Counted from the stretch's first letter, positions 9,339 to 17,464 are shown. The stretch is DNA of 40,519 nucleotides from Cephaloticoccus capnophilus (GCF_001580045.1 NZ_LSZP01000037.1:1-40519); one strand, 5' to 3'. Notes: generated by a model from the letters alone, not told the origin. Numbers and translations: made by a program.

Positions 9339-9959
9339 TCATTCCTCTAGCTCGACGTTCCAGTAAGCGTGATCGAGGAAGCCCTTCCACGCTTCGTGCG
9401 GCCGGTTGCCGAGCACGAGCGAGATGACGGGCCGCCACTTGGGGCGCACGGGTTTGCGGATGAGCCGCATGCCGGCTTGATGCGGCAGCCGGTTTGCCTT
9501 GCGCGAGTTACACGGGATGCAGGAGCACACGATGTTTTCCCACGTCGTGCGCCCGCCGTGGTCGCGCGGGATGACGTGGTCGAGGTTGAGCTCGGCGCGG
9601 GGGAAGACCTTGGCGCAGTACTGGCAGGTGTTTTTGTCGCGCTCGAAGACGTTGTTGCGCGTGAGTTTGACGTCTTTGCGGGGCAGCCGGTCGAAGACGC
9701 TGAGGAGAATCACGCGCGGCAACCGAATGGCTCGGGTGGGCGTGTGCACGATTTCGAGCGGCTCGTCGCGCGGCGGGCGCGAGGCCGAGAAATCGATCCA
9801 CTCCAGCAGCCCAAAGGTGCGGAAATCGTCGTCCTCGTTGTAAACGACTTGCGCATGGCCGCGTGCGAGGATGGCGAAGGCGCGGCGCGCCGCGATTACG
9901 TTAACCGCCTGCCATAGGCGGTTTAACACGAGCACCGGTTGGTCCAGTACGGCGTCCAT
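9339..9959 (-). CDS. HNH endonuclease family protein
   Basis: This is a 206-residue standalone HNH protein. The N-terminal part (VLDQPVLVLNRLWQAVNVI, residues 4-22) is typical of a widespread chromosomal HNH family in Bacteroidetes, Verrucomicrobia and cyanobacteria. The nuclease core has zinc-binding pairs Cys112-Cys115 (CQYC) and Cys147-Cys150, the catalytic Asp127-His128 in LDHVIPRDHGG, and Asn142 in WENIVCSCIPCNSRK. All HNH signature residues are present, so it is probably active. There is no toxin, restriction or phage partner nearby; it is divergent from rplM. The biological role of this family is not known to me, and a repair or DNA-processing function is only a guess. Confidence 0.88.
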   Translation of the reverse strand: MDAVLDQPVLVLNRLWQAVNVIAARRAFAILARGHAQVVYNEDDDFRTFGLLEWIDFSASRPPRDEPLEIVHTPTRAIRLPRVILLSVFDRLPRKDVKLTRNNVFERDKNTCQYCAKVFPRAELNLDHVIPRDHGGRTTWENIVCSCIPCNSRKANRLPHQAGMRLIRKPVRPKWRPVISLVLGNRPHEAWKGFLDHAYWNVELEE

Positions 9960-10128
9960 AACAGGTGCTGCGAATAGCCGCGCGCGTTAGCGGCTGTCAA
10001 TGGTCGGCACGCTTTCCTTGCGTTAATGTGACAAAATTCGCGCGCGGTTTCGGCTGCGCGCGCCGCCGAAAGTGAGTCTGCCGCGTTCGTGTTTTGCTAA
10101 AAAAAGCGCGGCTGGGTGTGCTGTGTCC

Positions 10129-10156
10129 TTGACAGCGATTTGGGGTGGCTTAGCTC
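10129..10156 (+). promoter_or_regulatory. Candidate sigma-70 promoter for rplM-rpsI
   Basis: A perfect -35 box, TTGACA, lies at 10129-10134. Sixteen bases later is TAGCTC (10151-10156), a poor -10 match that keeps only the first TA. Transcription would start near 10163, leaving a leader of about 10 bases before the rplM ATG at 10172. The upstream gap (9960-10128) also contains a GC-rich stem near 10045-10075 (CGCGCGGTTTCGG region) of unknown role. Confidence 0.45.
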
Positions 10157-10171
10157 TCGGCCTCTTTTCTC

Positions 10172-10600
10172 ATGAAAACGATCCTCGCCAACAAAGAGAC
10201 GGTGCAGCCCACGTGGCACCTCATTGACGCCGAAGGGCAAGTTTTGGGCCGTCTTGCGGTTAAGATCGCGAACTTGCTCCGCGGTCGGCACAAGCCTATC
10301 TACACTCCGCACGTCGATACCGGCGATTTCGTCGTAGTGGTGAACGCGGAGAAGGTCGTCCTCACCGGTAAGAAGGAGGAGCAAAACGAGTACATGTTCT
10401 TCTCTGGCTACATGGGTGGGGAGAGCCGTCGGAAGCTCTCCGATATGCGTAAGCAGCGCCCCGAGTTCATCCTTCAGCATGCCGTTAAGGGGATGCTCCC
10501 GAAGAACCGCCTGGCCGCCAAGATGCTGACCAAGCTGCGCGTCTTTACTGGCCCTAACCACACCCACGAGGCGCAGGCTCCCGTGAAGTTTGCCCTCTAA
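10172..10600 (+). CDS. rplM: 50S ribosomal protein L13
   Basis: This 142-residue protein binds 23S rRNA early in assembly of the large subunit. It has the standard features: the N-terminal WHLIDAEGQVLGRLA, the core LRGRHKPIYTPHVDTGDFVVVVNA, and the C-terminal GMLPKNRLAAKML near residue 108. Length matches the family. It forms the usual two-gene unit with rpsI, which begins 28 bases downstream. The bases upstream of the ATG (cctcttttctc) contain no Shine-Dalgarno. Confidence 0.98.
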   Translation: MKTILANKETVQPTWHLIDAEGQVLGRLAVKIANLLRGRHKPIYTPHVDTGDFVVVVNAEKVVLTGKKEEQNEYMFFSGYMGGESRRKLSDMRKQRPEFILQHAVKGMLPKNRLAAKMLTKLRVFTGPNHTHEAQAPVKFAL

Positions 10601-10628
10601 GTTTTAAGTCCACCTAGCCCACACGAGA

Positions 10629-11030
10629 ATGAGCATTGAGGATTCCTCTGTTATTACCGCGACAGGTCGCCGCAAGACGGCCACGGCGCGCGTCCGCATC
10701 ATCGAAGGCACGGGTAAGCTGATCGCCAATGGGCGCAGCTTCGATGCCTATTTCCCGCCTGAGAGCTTTTCCAAGGCTGCCAGTGCGCCGCTCGCGACCG
10801 CCGAGTTGCGCGACAAGTTTGATGTGACGGCCAACGTCTCCGGTGGCGGTGTGGCTGGCCAAGCCGGTGCAGTCGCCCACGGCATCGCCCGCGCGCTCCA
10901 AAAGTTCGACCCCGAGCTGCGGGCCGTCCTCAAAAAGGCCGGACATCTGACCCGCGACCCGCGCGAGAAAGAGCGTAAGAAGCCCGGTCAGCCCGGTGCG
11001 CGCAAACGCTTCCAGTTCTCCAAGCGCTAA
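10629..11030 (+). CDS. rpsI: 30S ribosomal protein S9
   Basis: This 133-residue protein of the small subunit reaches the P site with its C-terminal tail. It shows [12 protein letters not shown] (residues 14-25), the [19 protein letters not shown] core near 71-90, and the basic C-terminus ending FQFSKR. The terminal Lys-Arg normally contacts P-site tRNA and is intact. The protein pairs with rplM as in nearly all bacteria and is followed about 65 bases later by a strong terminator. Confidence 0.98.
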   Translation: MSIEDSSVITATGRRKTATARVRIIEGTGKLIANGRSFDAYFPPESFSKAASAPLATAELRDKFDVTANVSGGGVAGQAGAVAHGIARALQKFDPELRAVLKKAGHLTRDPREKERKKPGQPGARKRFQFSKR

Positions 11031-11093
11031 GGCGCGAAGCGGCTTTTATTTGGCGTGCGGCTCGCTGGCCGCGCGTCGCGCTTTTCTACTTCC

Positions 11094-11123
11094 AACGGCT
11101 CCTTTTTCGGGGGCCGTTTTTTT
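11094..11123 (+). terminator. Rho-independent terminator of rplM-rpsI
   Basis: AACGGCTCC and GGGGGCCGTT form a stem (one T-G wobble) around a T-rich loop, followed directly by a run of seven T residues at 11117-11123. It lies about 65 bases after the rpsI stop in the right orientation. Confidence 0.85.
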
Positions 11124-11486
11124 GTGCATCTGAGTGAGCGGAAGGCACTTTGGGTAATTACCGAACTTATTGATGTCTCAAGGATTACGTAAACATCCTT
11201 ATGACTAATCGGTTGCGCTTGCAGAGTTTTTTATCTCGTCTGTGACACAGCTTCAGTACCCCAGCCCTTAGCCCCGCAGGCGATTAATTGGTGGGTACTT
11301 GGCACACAAAAACTCCCTTTCCCAATAATCCTCACCTCCACAGCCAAGCCCAGCAATGGCCGAACGATTTCTCAAAAACGCTCAATCTCTGATTTCCGCG
11401 AGTGCGCTTTTGGGCGGGCAGCCGCAGAGACTGCGTTCGAGCGCGGGAGCCGAGTGCGGGCAAGGGCATAAGCGGGGCGATTTTAC

Positions 11487-11628
11487 GACTTTGGCGGCGG
11501 GGAAAACCCCGCTCCGCCGTCAATAGGGAGCATAGGTCATACAGGGACCTAGGTGAAGCAAAACGGGCCGTGTCGTGCATGGGAGTGCGCGACACGGCCT
11601 CAGCACTCCACTCGCGGACTGTTTTTTT
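11487..11628. ncRNA. Candidate structured RNA with an H-type pseudoknot (class unknown)
   Basis: The 798-base gap 11031-11828 has no convincing gene. Within it are strong foldable elements. First is a GGCGG-CGGGG-aaaa-CCCCG-ct-CCGCC hairpin (11493-11518). Second is a 10-bp perfect stem GGCCGTGTCG (11566-11575) with CGACACGGCC (11590-11599). The loop of this stem contains GGAGTGC (11582-11588), which is complementary to GCACTCC (11603-11609) just downstream, giving a classical H-type pseudoknot or two mutually exclusive hairpins. A run of seven T follows at 11622-11628 on the plus strand. The strand is not certain because the pairing works on both. I could not match it to tmRNA, RNase P, SRP or 6S hallmarks. 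Confidence 0.4.
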
Positions 11629-11805
11629 ATTGGCGAGTTATTGGCGAGCTGCTGCGAGGCGCTCAGCCACTCGTTGGCGGCTCGTCGGAGGGCGGTGCTC
11701 TCTGCTGTTCTTCCGTTCTTACGCGCGGGCGGCGACTAGTGCGCAAGCGCGGTCGGCAGTTATCTGACTGGGCCCGCGCGGCGTGTGTGGGCTGATCGCG
11801 AGCCC

Positions 11806-11828
11806 GAAAAACCGCTTCCGAGGCGGCC
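11806..11828 (-). terminator. Probable terminator of the GH20 gene
   Basis: Read on the minus strand, directly after the GH20 TAA, the bases CCGCCT-cgg-AAGCGG form a short stem (four G-C pairs, one mismatch, one A-T) followed by a run of five T residues. It is in the right place and orientation for this gene. The stem is short, so confidence is moderate. Confidence 0.55.
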
Positions 11829-14123
11829 TTAGCTTCCGAGCCGGACGCGATAGATCGCCCAGAGGGTTTCTCGGGCGGTTGCGGTGAACTCGCTGCCGGT
11901 GAACTTGAAGAGCAGGTCGCGTGGTGGGCCGCCGTTTCCTTCGGGCAGCGTCAGTTTTAGCGTTTGAATCGCTGTGGCGTGATGCGGATCAACGAGCGTT
12001 TGGGCAATCGGCTCACCTTCGAAGTGGTCGAGGTAGAGCTGCAAGTAAACGGGCTCTTTGGGCGCATCGGGTGGGATGCCGACTGATTCGTTTGCGAAAG
12101 CGAAGTTGTAGGGCAGGTCGACCACTGAAACCTCTAGGCTGCGGATGCCGTCGAGGACGGCGTCTTTCCAGACCCAAATCGGGTCTTGGGTAATGACGGG
12201 CAGGGCGAGTCGCTCGCCTTCTAGCGGCTCATCATCTTCGAGGCGTAGGGCACAGGTTTCTAGGTCGGGGACGAGCTGCTCGGCGTTGCGGGTGCGCAGT
12301 GAGTCGGCGTCGATGATTGCGCAGCGCGATTTTGCGAGGGCTTGTCCGTCAAAAAAGGCGCTTGCGGTGAGGGTTACCGGGAGCTCGGGGAGCTGTACGG
12401 GCCCGGCGTAGAGTGCGGAGTCGCTGCGTGGCTCGCTGCCGTCGAGCGTGTAACGCAATTCGCCAAAGTCGGCTTGGTTGGAGAGCTGAAATTGCGTGGG
12501 CGTGTAGATGACGGCTCCGGTGGCGTCGGCGGCGGGCAGTGCTTCGATTTGCACGCTAAAGGCCGAGTCGGCGGGGCGCAGTCCCGCGCGGATGATTCGA
12601 CGTAGGTGTACGGCGATACGCGGGAGGAAGCGTTGCCAATCGCGCTGACTGGCGGGCGACCACGCGTTTTCGGCGGCGGCGCAGAGGCGCGGGTAGAGCA
12701 TGTGTTCTACCTGCTCGGCCGTGCGCACGTACTCCGTCCAGAGGTTGGCTTGGTAACCGATGACGTGGCGTGCGGTTTTCTCGTCAAGGTCAGCAGGCAC
12801 GGGCTCGAACTCGTAGAGTTTCCTCAGGGGAATCATGCGGTCGTGCCCCGGCGGCTCGTCGTGTGCCAGGGATTGGACGCGATTGAGGTAGGCGTAGTTG
12901 GTCGGGCACATCACGACGTCGTGGCCTGCCCGTGCCGCGATGGCGGCGTTTTCTATTGTGTGCCAGACCATGACGTTTGCGCCTTCGGGGAGCGGGCCTC
13001 CTTCTAAAATCTCGTCCCAGCCGATAAGTTTGCGGTTGTTGGCGGTGAGGAACTGGGCGATGCGACGGATGAACCAGCTTTGGAGGGCGTTTTCGTCGGC
13101 GAGGCCGAGTTCGCGGATTTTTGCTTGGGCGCTGGGGGAGCGTTTCCAGTGGTGCTTTATGGCTTCGTCACCGCCGATGTGGATGTAGCTGCTGGGAAAG
13201 AGGGCTATGACCTCGCGCAGTACGTTTTCCAAAAATATGAAGGTGGCGTCGTCTACGTTAAAGAGGAAGGGGTGGATGCCCCACTCGGGGGCGACGGTGG
13301 TTTCCTCGCCAGTCGAGCCGAACTCGGGGTAGGCCGCGATGGCTGCGCGGGCGTGGCCGGGGACTTCGATTTCGGGGACGATTGTGACGTGTTGCTCGGC
13401 GGCGTACGCGACGATTTCGCGGACTTCGCCCTGTGTGTAAAAGCCGCCGTAGCGAAGCGGCTGTCCATCGGGGCCGCGACCGGCCTTGCCCGCGGGGATG
13501 CGCCAGGCTCCGACTTCGGTGAGTTTCGGGTACTGCTTGATTTCGAGTCGCCAGCCTTGGTCGTCTGTGAGGTGCCAGTGGAGGGTGTTGAGTTTGTGGA
13601 GGGCCGCTTGGTCGATGAGCTGCTTAATTTGCGCGATGGGCTGGAGGTGGCGCGAGGAATCCAGCATGAAGCCGCGCCAAGCGAAGCGGGGGTGATCTTC
13701 GATGAGTAGCTCGGGCAGTGTCGCGGGGAGGCCGGGCTCAGTTGCCGCGCCGAGGAGCTGCCAAAGGGTAGTATGGGCGTAAAAGAGGCCGGCTTCGTCG
13801 GTCGCGAGGATGCGGATGTGCCCGGGAGTGATGTGTAAGGTGTAGGCTTCGGGACGGAGCTTTGGCGGGGTTTCGAGCTCAAAGCGGATGGTGCCGCGCT
13901 CGGGATCGGGCGCAGCGCTCGCCTCGCGGTACTCTAGGGTAAGGCCGCTCGACTCTTTGAGCCTAGCGATAAATCGGGCCGCGGCTTTGGTTTCAGCGGG
14001 GTGACCAGCGATGACTAGGCTCTGTGAGGTGAGGGTGAAGTGACCGGTTCCGCGCTCGACCTTTACGGGATAGGGCACGAGCGGAAGGGGGCGTTGAGGG
14101 CTGAGTTCTTCTGAATAAGTCAT
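11829..14123 (-). CDS. Beta-N-acetylhexosaminidase, glycoside hydrolase family 20
   Basis: This 764-residue enzyme should release terminal N-acetylglucosamine or N-acetylgalactosamine from glycans or chitin oligomers. Domains in order are an N-terminal GH20b-like domain (residues ~15-130), the catalytic barrel (~145-500) with RGFMLDSSRHLQP, LNTLHWHLTDDQGWR, VPEIEVPGHARAA and the catalytic Asp-Glu in HIGGDEAIKHHW near 317, and C-terminal beta domains. One of the latter includes YTLDGSEPRSDSALY, typical of a chitobiase C-terminal module. Unusually, no signal peptide or lipobox is visible, so it may act in the cytoplasm on imported sugars. The ATG follows an AT-rich leader (ttattattaaaca). It does not form an obvious operon with neighbours. 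Confidence 0.93.
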   Translation of the reverse strand: MTYSEELSPQRPLPLVPYPVKVERGTGHFTLTSQSLVIAGHPAETKAAARFIARLKESSGLTLEYREASAAPDPERGTIRFELETPPKLRPEAYTLHITPGHIRILATDEAGLFYAHTTLWQLLGAATEPGLPATLPELLIEDHPRFAWRGFMLDSSRHLQPIAQIKQLIDQAALHKLNTLHWHLTDDQGWRLEIKQYPKLTEVGAWRIPAGKAGRGPDGQPLRYGGFYTQGEVREIVAYAAEQHVTIVPEIEVPGHARAAIAAYPEFGSTGEETTVAPEWGIHPFLFNVDDATFIFLENVLREVIALFPSSYIHIGGDEAIKHHWKRSPSAQAKIRELGLADENALQSWFIRRIAQFLTANNRKLIGWDEILEGGPLPEGANVMVWHTIENAAIAARAGHDVVMCPTNYAYLNRVQSLAHDEPPGHDRMIPLRKLYEFEPVPADLDEKTARHVIGYQANLWTEYVRTAEQVEHMLYPRLCAAAENAWSPASQRDWQRFLPRIAVHLRRIIRAGLRPADSAFSVQIEALPAADATGAVIYTPTQFQLSNQADFGELRYTLDGSEPRSDSALYAGPVQLPELPVTLTASAFFDGQALAKSRCAIIDADSLRTRNAEQLVPDLETCALRLEDDEPLEGERLALPVITQDPIWVWKDAVLDGIRSLEVSVVDLPYNFAFANESVGIPPDAPKEPVYLQLYLDHFEGEPIAQTLVDPHHATAIQTLKLTLPEGNGGPPRDLLFKFTGSEFTATARETLWAIYRVRLGS

Positions 14124-14243
14124 TGTTTAATAATAATTTGAGAAAATATTGGAATGCAGGAGCAGCACGGTGAGCTGACAGTCGCGCGGGGTGGGCGGTT
14201 TCCTTTTTTTCGTTGGGGGGTAAACAAAAAGAGCCGCCCTAAG

Positions 14244-14506
14244 GGTCTGTTCCCGTTTCAAACGTGGCCGCGACGGAGTCAGATTTTATGTGCAGCAAGG
14301 CGCGAGAAGCGAAGTTTGCTCATGCAAATGAGCGACGAGCAACGCCGCGGCGCGCAAAATCTGGCCCGTCCCTTCGGGCTGCGCCCAAAATCTCGCCATA
14401 CGGCGTTGCAGCCTTTGCCAAGGTTGTAACATTGGCTGCATGCTGCGCCTAGTCTGGCGAAATTTTAGGCAGCAGCGCGGCTCGCGTTTGAAACGGGAAC
14501 AGACCC
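14244..14506. mobile_element. E2: MITE-like element with 22-bp perfect terminal inverted repeats
   Basis: The left end (14244-14265) and right end (14485-14506) are exact reverse complements over 22 bases. Each contains CTGTTCCCGTTTCAAACG or its complement. Complementarity continues imperfectly outward (GAGCCGCCC against GGGACGGCTC). The interior carries a CAGATTTT/AAAATCTG stem enclosing GCTCAT-ttg/gca-ATGAGC-type pairing near 14318-14335. There is no transposase and no coding frame I believe. The same termini close repeats R7 and R8, whose interiors are unrelated, so the ends define a shared family. No clear target duplication is seen. It lies in the 422-base gap between GH20 and the next gene, 39 bases from the latter's stop. 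The rest of that gap (14124-14243) shows nothing. Confidence 0.75.
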
Positions 14507-14545
14507 CGGGACGGCTCGCGAGAAAAAGGAACTGGGCAAGGCTGC

Positions 14546-15079
14546 TTACAGGTGCCGACTGAGTTCTTGGATGAAGGCTTGGGCGTCGGCAGGGCTGGGT
14601 TGGTAGCCGGGTTGCGAGATTTCGGTAAACCCGGGGCGGCCGTAGTTATCGACCATCCACTTGCCAGTGACGCCGTCGCTAAAGCGAACGGTCCCGCTGG
14701 CGAGTGCGCCGGGGAGGAGCGTTACGGCGTCAAGCGTCACGGTGACGTTGGCCGCTGCACCCGCTCCATCGGCTGCGGCGGGTGGCAACGCGTCGGGTTC
14801 GGGGACGGCGTCTGCGTCGCTGCCGTCATCCGCATTTGCAGCGCTGGTCGCTGCGGCGGGCATCGTCGGCGGTGGCGCTGGGTTGCTGACGTCGCTGGCG
14901 TCGGCGGTGCTGGCAGGGTCTTGGAGACTGAGGTCGAGGTCGTCGACGAGGAAGCGCACGTCCATGTAAGTCATGCTGACTTGGAACTCGTCTTGGAGTT
15001 TTTTCTGGACGGTGGAGAGGTTGTCGCCTGCAGCGACCCAAGCGGCTACGGCTCGGTTTTGATCGGGAGAAAGGCTCAT
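14546..15079 (-). CDS. Hypothetical protein downstream of dnaA
   Basis: I do not recognise this 177-residue protein. I start it at the ATG at 15079 (MSLSPDQNRAVAAWVAAGDN), because the upstream in-frame start adds low-complexity sequence. Residues 1-52 look like a compact helical module (VQKKLQDEFQVSMTYMDVRFLVDDLDL). A Pro/Ala/Asp-rich linker follows (about 53-112). The C-terminal domain (about 113-177) includes GTVRFSDGVTGKWMVDNYG, which looks beta-stranded. No signal peptide or membrane segment is visible. It lies 65 bases after the dnaA stop on the same strand and may be cotranscribed with it. Confidence 0.75.
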   Translation of the reverse strand: MSLSPDQNRAVAAWVAAGDNLSTVQKKLQDEFQVSMTYMDVRFLVDDLDLSLQDPASTADASDVSNPAPPPTMPAAATSAANADDGSDADAVPEPDALPPAAADGAGAAANVTVTLDAVTLLPGALASGTVRFSDGVTGKWMVDNYGRPGFTEISQPGYQPSPADAQAFIQELSRHL

Positions 15080-15144
15080 GGCGAAAGAGTGGCGCGAGTG
15101 GGTGGTCGCCGCGCGCGGTGCGGCGAGCACGGCGTCGGCGTGAC

Positions 15145-16617
15145 TTAGCGGGCGAGTTGGGTTTTGAGAAACTCGATACTGCCGCGCATGCTGGGGTCTT
15201 GCTCAATCATGTTATCGACGGCTTTGCAGGCGTGAATGACAGTGCCGTGGTCGCGCCCGCCAAAGGCGTCGCCGATGTCTTGGAGCGAGTGCTTGGTGAG
15301 TTTGCGCGAGAGGAACATCGCGATTTGGCGCGGGATGGCGATGTTGTTGGGGCGGCGTTTGCTGGTCATATCGCTGTGGCGGATCTGGAAGTGGTCGGCC
15401 ACGCGTTTCTGGATGACGTCGATGGTGAGGAGGTTTTGCGCCTGCTCGATGAGGACGTCTTGGAGGAGTTTCTCGGCGGTGGGGATGTCGAGGGGGCGAC
15501 CCGTGAGGGCGGCGTAACTGCTGACTTTGATGAGGGCACCTTCGAGGCGACGGACGTTGCCCGAGAGGCGTTGGGCGATGAAGGTGATGACCTCGTGCGG
15601 GACGTCGGCCTTAAGCGTCGCGGCCTTCGAGCGCAGGATGGCGACGCGGGTTTCGTAGTCGGGGGCTTGGATGTCGGCGGGTAGGCCCCACTCGAAGCGC
15701 GAGACGAGGCGGGCCTCCAGTTGCTGGATTTCGCTGGCGCGGCGGTCGCTGGAGAGGACGATTTGCTTACCGGACTCGAAGAGGTCGTTAAAGGTGTGGA
15801 AGAATTCCTCTTGGATGCGCTCTTTGCCGGCGAGGAATTGGACGTCGTCGAGGAGCAACACGCTGGCACGGCGGTAGCGTTGGCGGAATTTGGTGAGGCT
15901 GTTTTCCTGGAGGGCCTGGATGAACTCGTTGGTGAAGCGCTCGGTGGAGAGGTAAACGACGCGGGCGTCGGGCCGGTTTTGGAGGATGGCGTGGCCGATG
16001 GCGTGCATGAGGTGCGTTTTGCCGAGGCCGGTGTCTCCGTAGAGGAAGAGCGGGTTGTAGGCTTGCGCGGGCGCTTGAGCGACGGCCATTGCGGCGGCGT
16101 GTGCCATCTGGTTGTTCGCGCCGACAACGAGGGTGTCGAAGGTGTTGCGCGGGTTGAGCGTGGCCTCGGGGCGGCGACGCTCTGGGGCTGCCGCCCCCAA
16201 TCTTGGCGACGCGTCGCGGTCGAAGCCCGTACCCGTTTGGGCGTGGTCGTTAACTCCGCGTCCGCCGGAAACGGCTCCACTGCTGCCGCGCGCATTTCCC
16301 TGTCCGTCGAGCAGTGCGGCGCTGTCGCTGTGGCCGCGATGGGCGTGGGCGGATTGCGGCGGGGCGGCCTTTTGGAGCGTGATGCTGAGCTCGCGTCCGT
16401 AGGCCAGGCTGAGGTGCTTGGAAATGAGGTCGAGGTAGTTCTCCTGAATCCAAATCGCGGCGAAATCGTTGGGCACGCCTAAGGTGATTGTGTCCTCGCC
16501 AAGTTCGATACAGTGCAGCGGCTCGAACCACATCTTAAACACGTCCTCTGAGAAAAATTGCTTAAGGCTTGTTTTGGCGGTCTCCCAAGGGCTGGGGGCG
16601 AGGGTGGCGGTGGGCAT
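15145..16617 (-). CDS. dnaA: Chromosomal replication initiator protein DnaA
   Basis: This AAA+ protein binds DnaA boxes and opens oriC. Domain I covers about residues 1-90 (ETAKTSLKQFFSEDVFKMWF). A long variable linker spans about 91-155. Domain III has the Walker A motif GDTGLGKTHL near 192 and Walker B LLLDDVQFL near 254. Domain IV ends with the helix-turn-helix signature GGRDHGTVIHACKAV near 457. The length of 490 is above the common ~450-470 because of the linker, which includes a palindrome-rich stretch encoding PRLGAAAPERRR. Upstream DNA carries DnaA-box-like sites, one perfect and only 22 bases from the start codon, so autoregulation is likely. No Shine-Dalgarno is evident. Confidence 0.97.
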   Translation of the reverse strand: MPTATLAPSPWETAKTSLKQFFSEDVFKMWFEPLHCIELGEDTITLGVPNDFAAIWIQENYLDLISKHLSLAYGRELSITLQKAAPPQSAHAHRGHSDSAALLDGQGNARGSSGAVSGGRGVNDHAQTGTGFDRDASPRLGAAAPERRRPEATLNPRNTFDTLVVGANNQMAHAAAMAVAQAPAQAYNPLFLYGDTGLGKTHLMHAIGHAILQNRPDARVVYLSTERFTNEFIQALQENSLTKFRQRYRRASVLLLDDVQFLAGKERIQEEFFHTFNDLFESGKQIVLSSDRRASEIQQLEARLVSRFEWGLPADIQAPDYETRVAILRSKAATLKADVPHEVITFIAQRLSGNVRRLEGALIKVSSYAALTGRPLDIPTAEKLLQDVLIEQAQNLLTIDVIQKRVADHFQIRHSDMTSKRRPNNIAIPRQIAMFLSRKLTKHSLQDIGDAFGGRDHGTVIHACKAVDNMIEQDPSMRGSIEFLKTQLAR

Positions 16618-17045
16618 GGATGGGCGGCTTAGGAGGGTTTATTCACAAGGCTTGCCGATGGCTGTATTCTCCGTTGTGCGCGCCCGCGCTCCGACCGCCG
16701 AAAGAGGCGTAAAAATCGTGGTGCTCTAGCAGTGGCGATGGGTGAATCGTCCAAATGTATGTAAATCACTGATAGGTAGCGTGTAGCAGGATTATTCCTG
16801 TGCTGTGGATTGGGGCGTGTGGAACAACTTGAGAAAGAGCACCCGTGGGACTGGGCAAGGGAGGTGACTGACGTGGCGACTAACTGGGATGGGGAAAGCC
16901 CTTTCAAGGTCAACTTCCCAACAAGTTGTTCACAGCCCTTTTGCTCACAACTTTTCACATTTTTAGGTTGCCATGCTTTGCGGTGATTCGGGGGCAAAAT
17001 GACTTGTTGATTATCCGTAATTTATGGGACGCGGACACTGCCCAT
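16618..17045. other. dnaA upstream region with DnaA-box-like sites, candidate oriC
   Basis: A perfect DnaA box, TTATTCACA, lies at 16639-16647. TTGTTCACA at 16926-16934 has one mismatch. TTGCTCACA (16941-16949), CTTTTCACA (16951-16959) and TTATCCGTA (17011-17019) have two. On the other strand TGTGGATTG (16805) and TGTGGAACA (about 16819) have two. The cluster at 16926-16959 followed by AT-richer DNA to about 17030 could be an origin or a dnaA control region. No gene in this 847-base gap is convincing. Its right half (17106-17448) is repeat R3. Confidence 0.4.
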
Positions 17046-17105
17046 TTACGCCAGAACAGTACCCTTGCGCAGCCCCTATTTAGCACGCCGCGATGCTGCT
17101 TTTTT

Positions 17106-17448
17106 CCACTGCGCGTGGTGCGGCAGCGTGTCGCTGCACCCATTTACAGAGCCGCTTGGTTGCCGTGCATTCGCACAGCAGCCAAGCGGCTCTGTGAAAA
17201 GGCCCCCAAACTTGGAGGCGGGAGTTTACTGGTGATTTTTCCCACCTCGCCCAAACGGGTTATCACTCTAATTTCCCCTCTCTGTCGCAACGCGACAGGG
17301 GGGAGTGCTTTCAAATTTGGGATTTCGCTTTCGCGCGATAGCGCGATGAGAAATCCCAAATTAAATGGAAGCGGTCACCGACCGCCGCCCCACGCGTAGT
17401 GGGAAAGTGACTCACGCGCAGTGGAAAAAAGCGTATTAGCGTGGCTCG
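17106..17448 (-). repeat. R3: multi-hairpin repeat, inverted orientation
   Basis: The order of hairpins is reversed relative to R4-R7. The left terminal hairpin is GCAGCG-tgt-CGCTGC and the right one is GCGGTC-acc-GACCGC. HP4 is an ACAGAGCCGCTTGG stem with CCAAGCGGCTCTGT, HP3 is CTGTCGC-aac-GCGACAG, and HP2 is GGGATTTC with GAAATCCC. The linker GGGTTATCACTCT is conserved. The right end carries a duplicated terminus (GTAGTGG, then CAGTGG with AAAAAAGCG), and its tail ends 16 bases before the ispG stop codon. Confidence 0.88.
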
Positions 17449-17464
17449 GGCGGGCGATTTTCGA

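Noticed and set aside
11402-11767. 121-codon plus-strand frame after rpsI
   Set aside because: It is Arg- and Ser-rich and overlaps strong inverted repeats that are better explained as RNA or DNA structure.
14124-14545. tRNA or other known RNA genes in the intergenic gaps
   Set aside because: I looked for T-arm motifs and hallmark segments of tmRNA, RNase P and SRP RNA in all gaps and found none convincing.
15366-16295. 309-codon minus-strand frame rich in Ser, Thr, Arg and Pro
   Set aside because: It is an alternative frame of dnaA, with the low-complexity composition of shadow frames.
16629-16997. 122-codon minus-strand frame upstream of dnaA
   Set aside because: It covers the DnaA-box region, has no domain-like sequence, and its composition does not suggest a protein.
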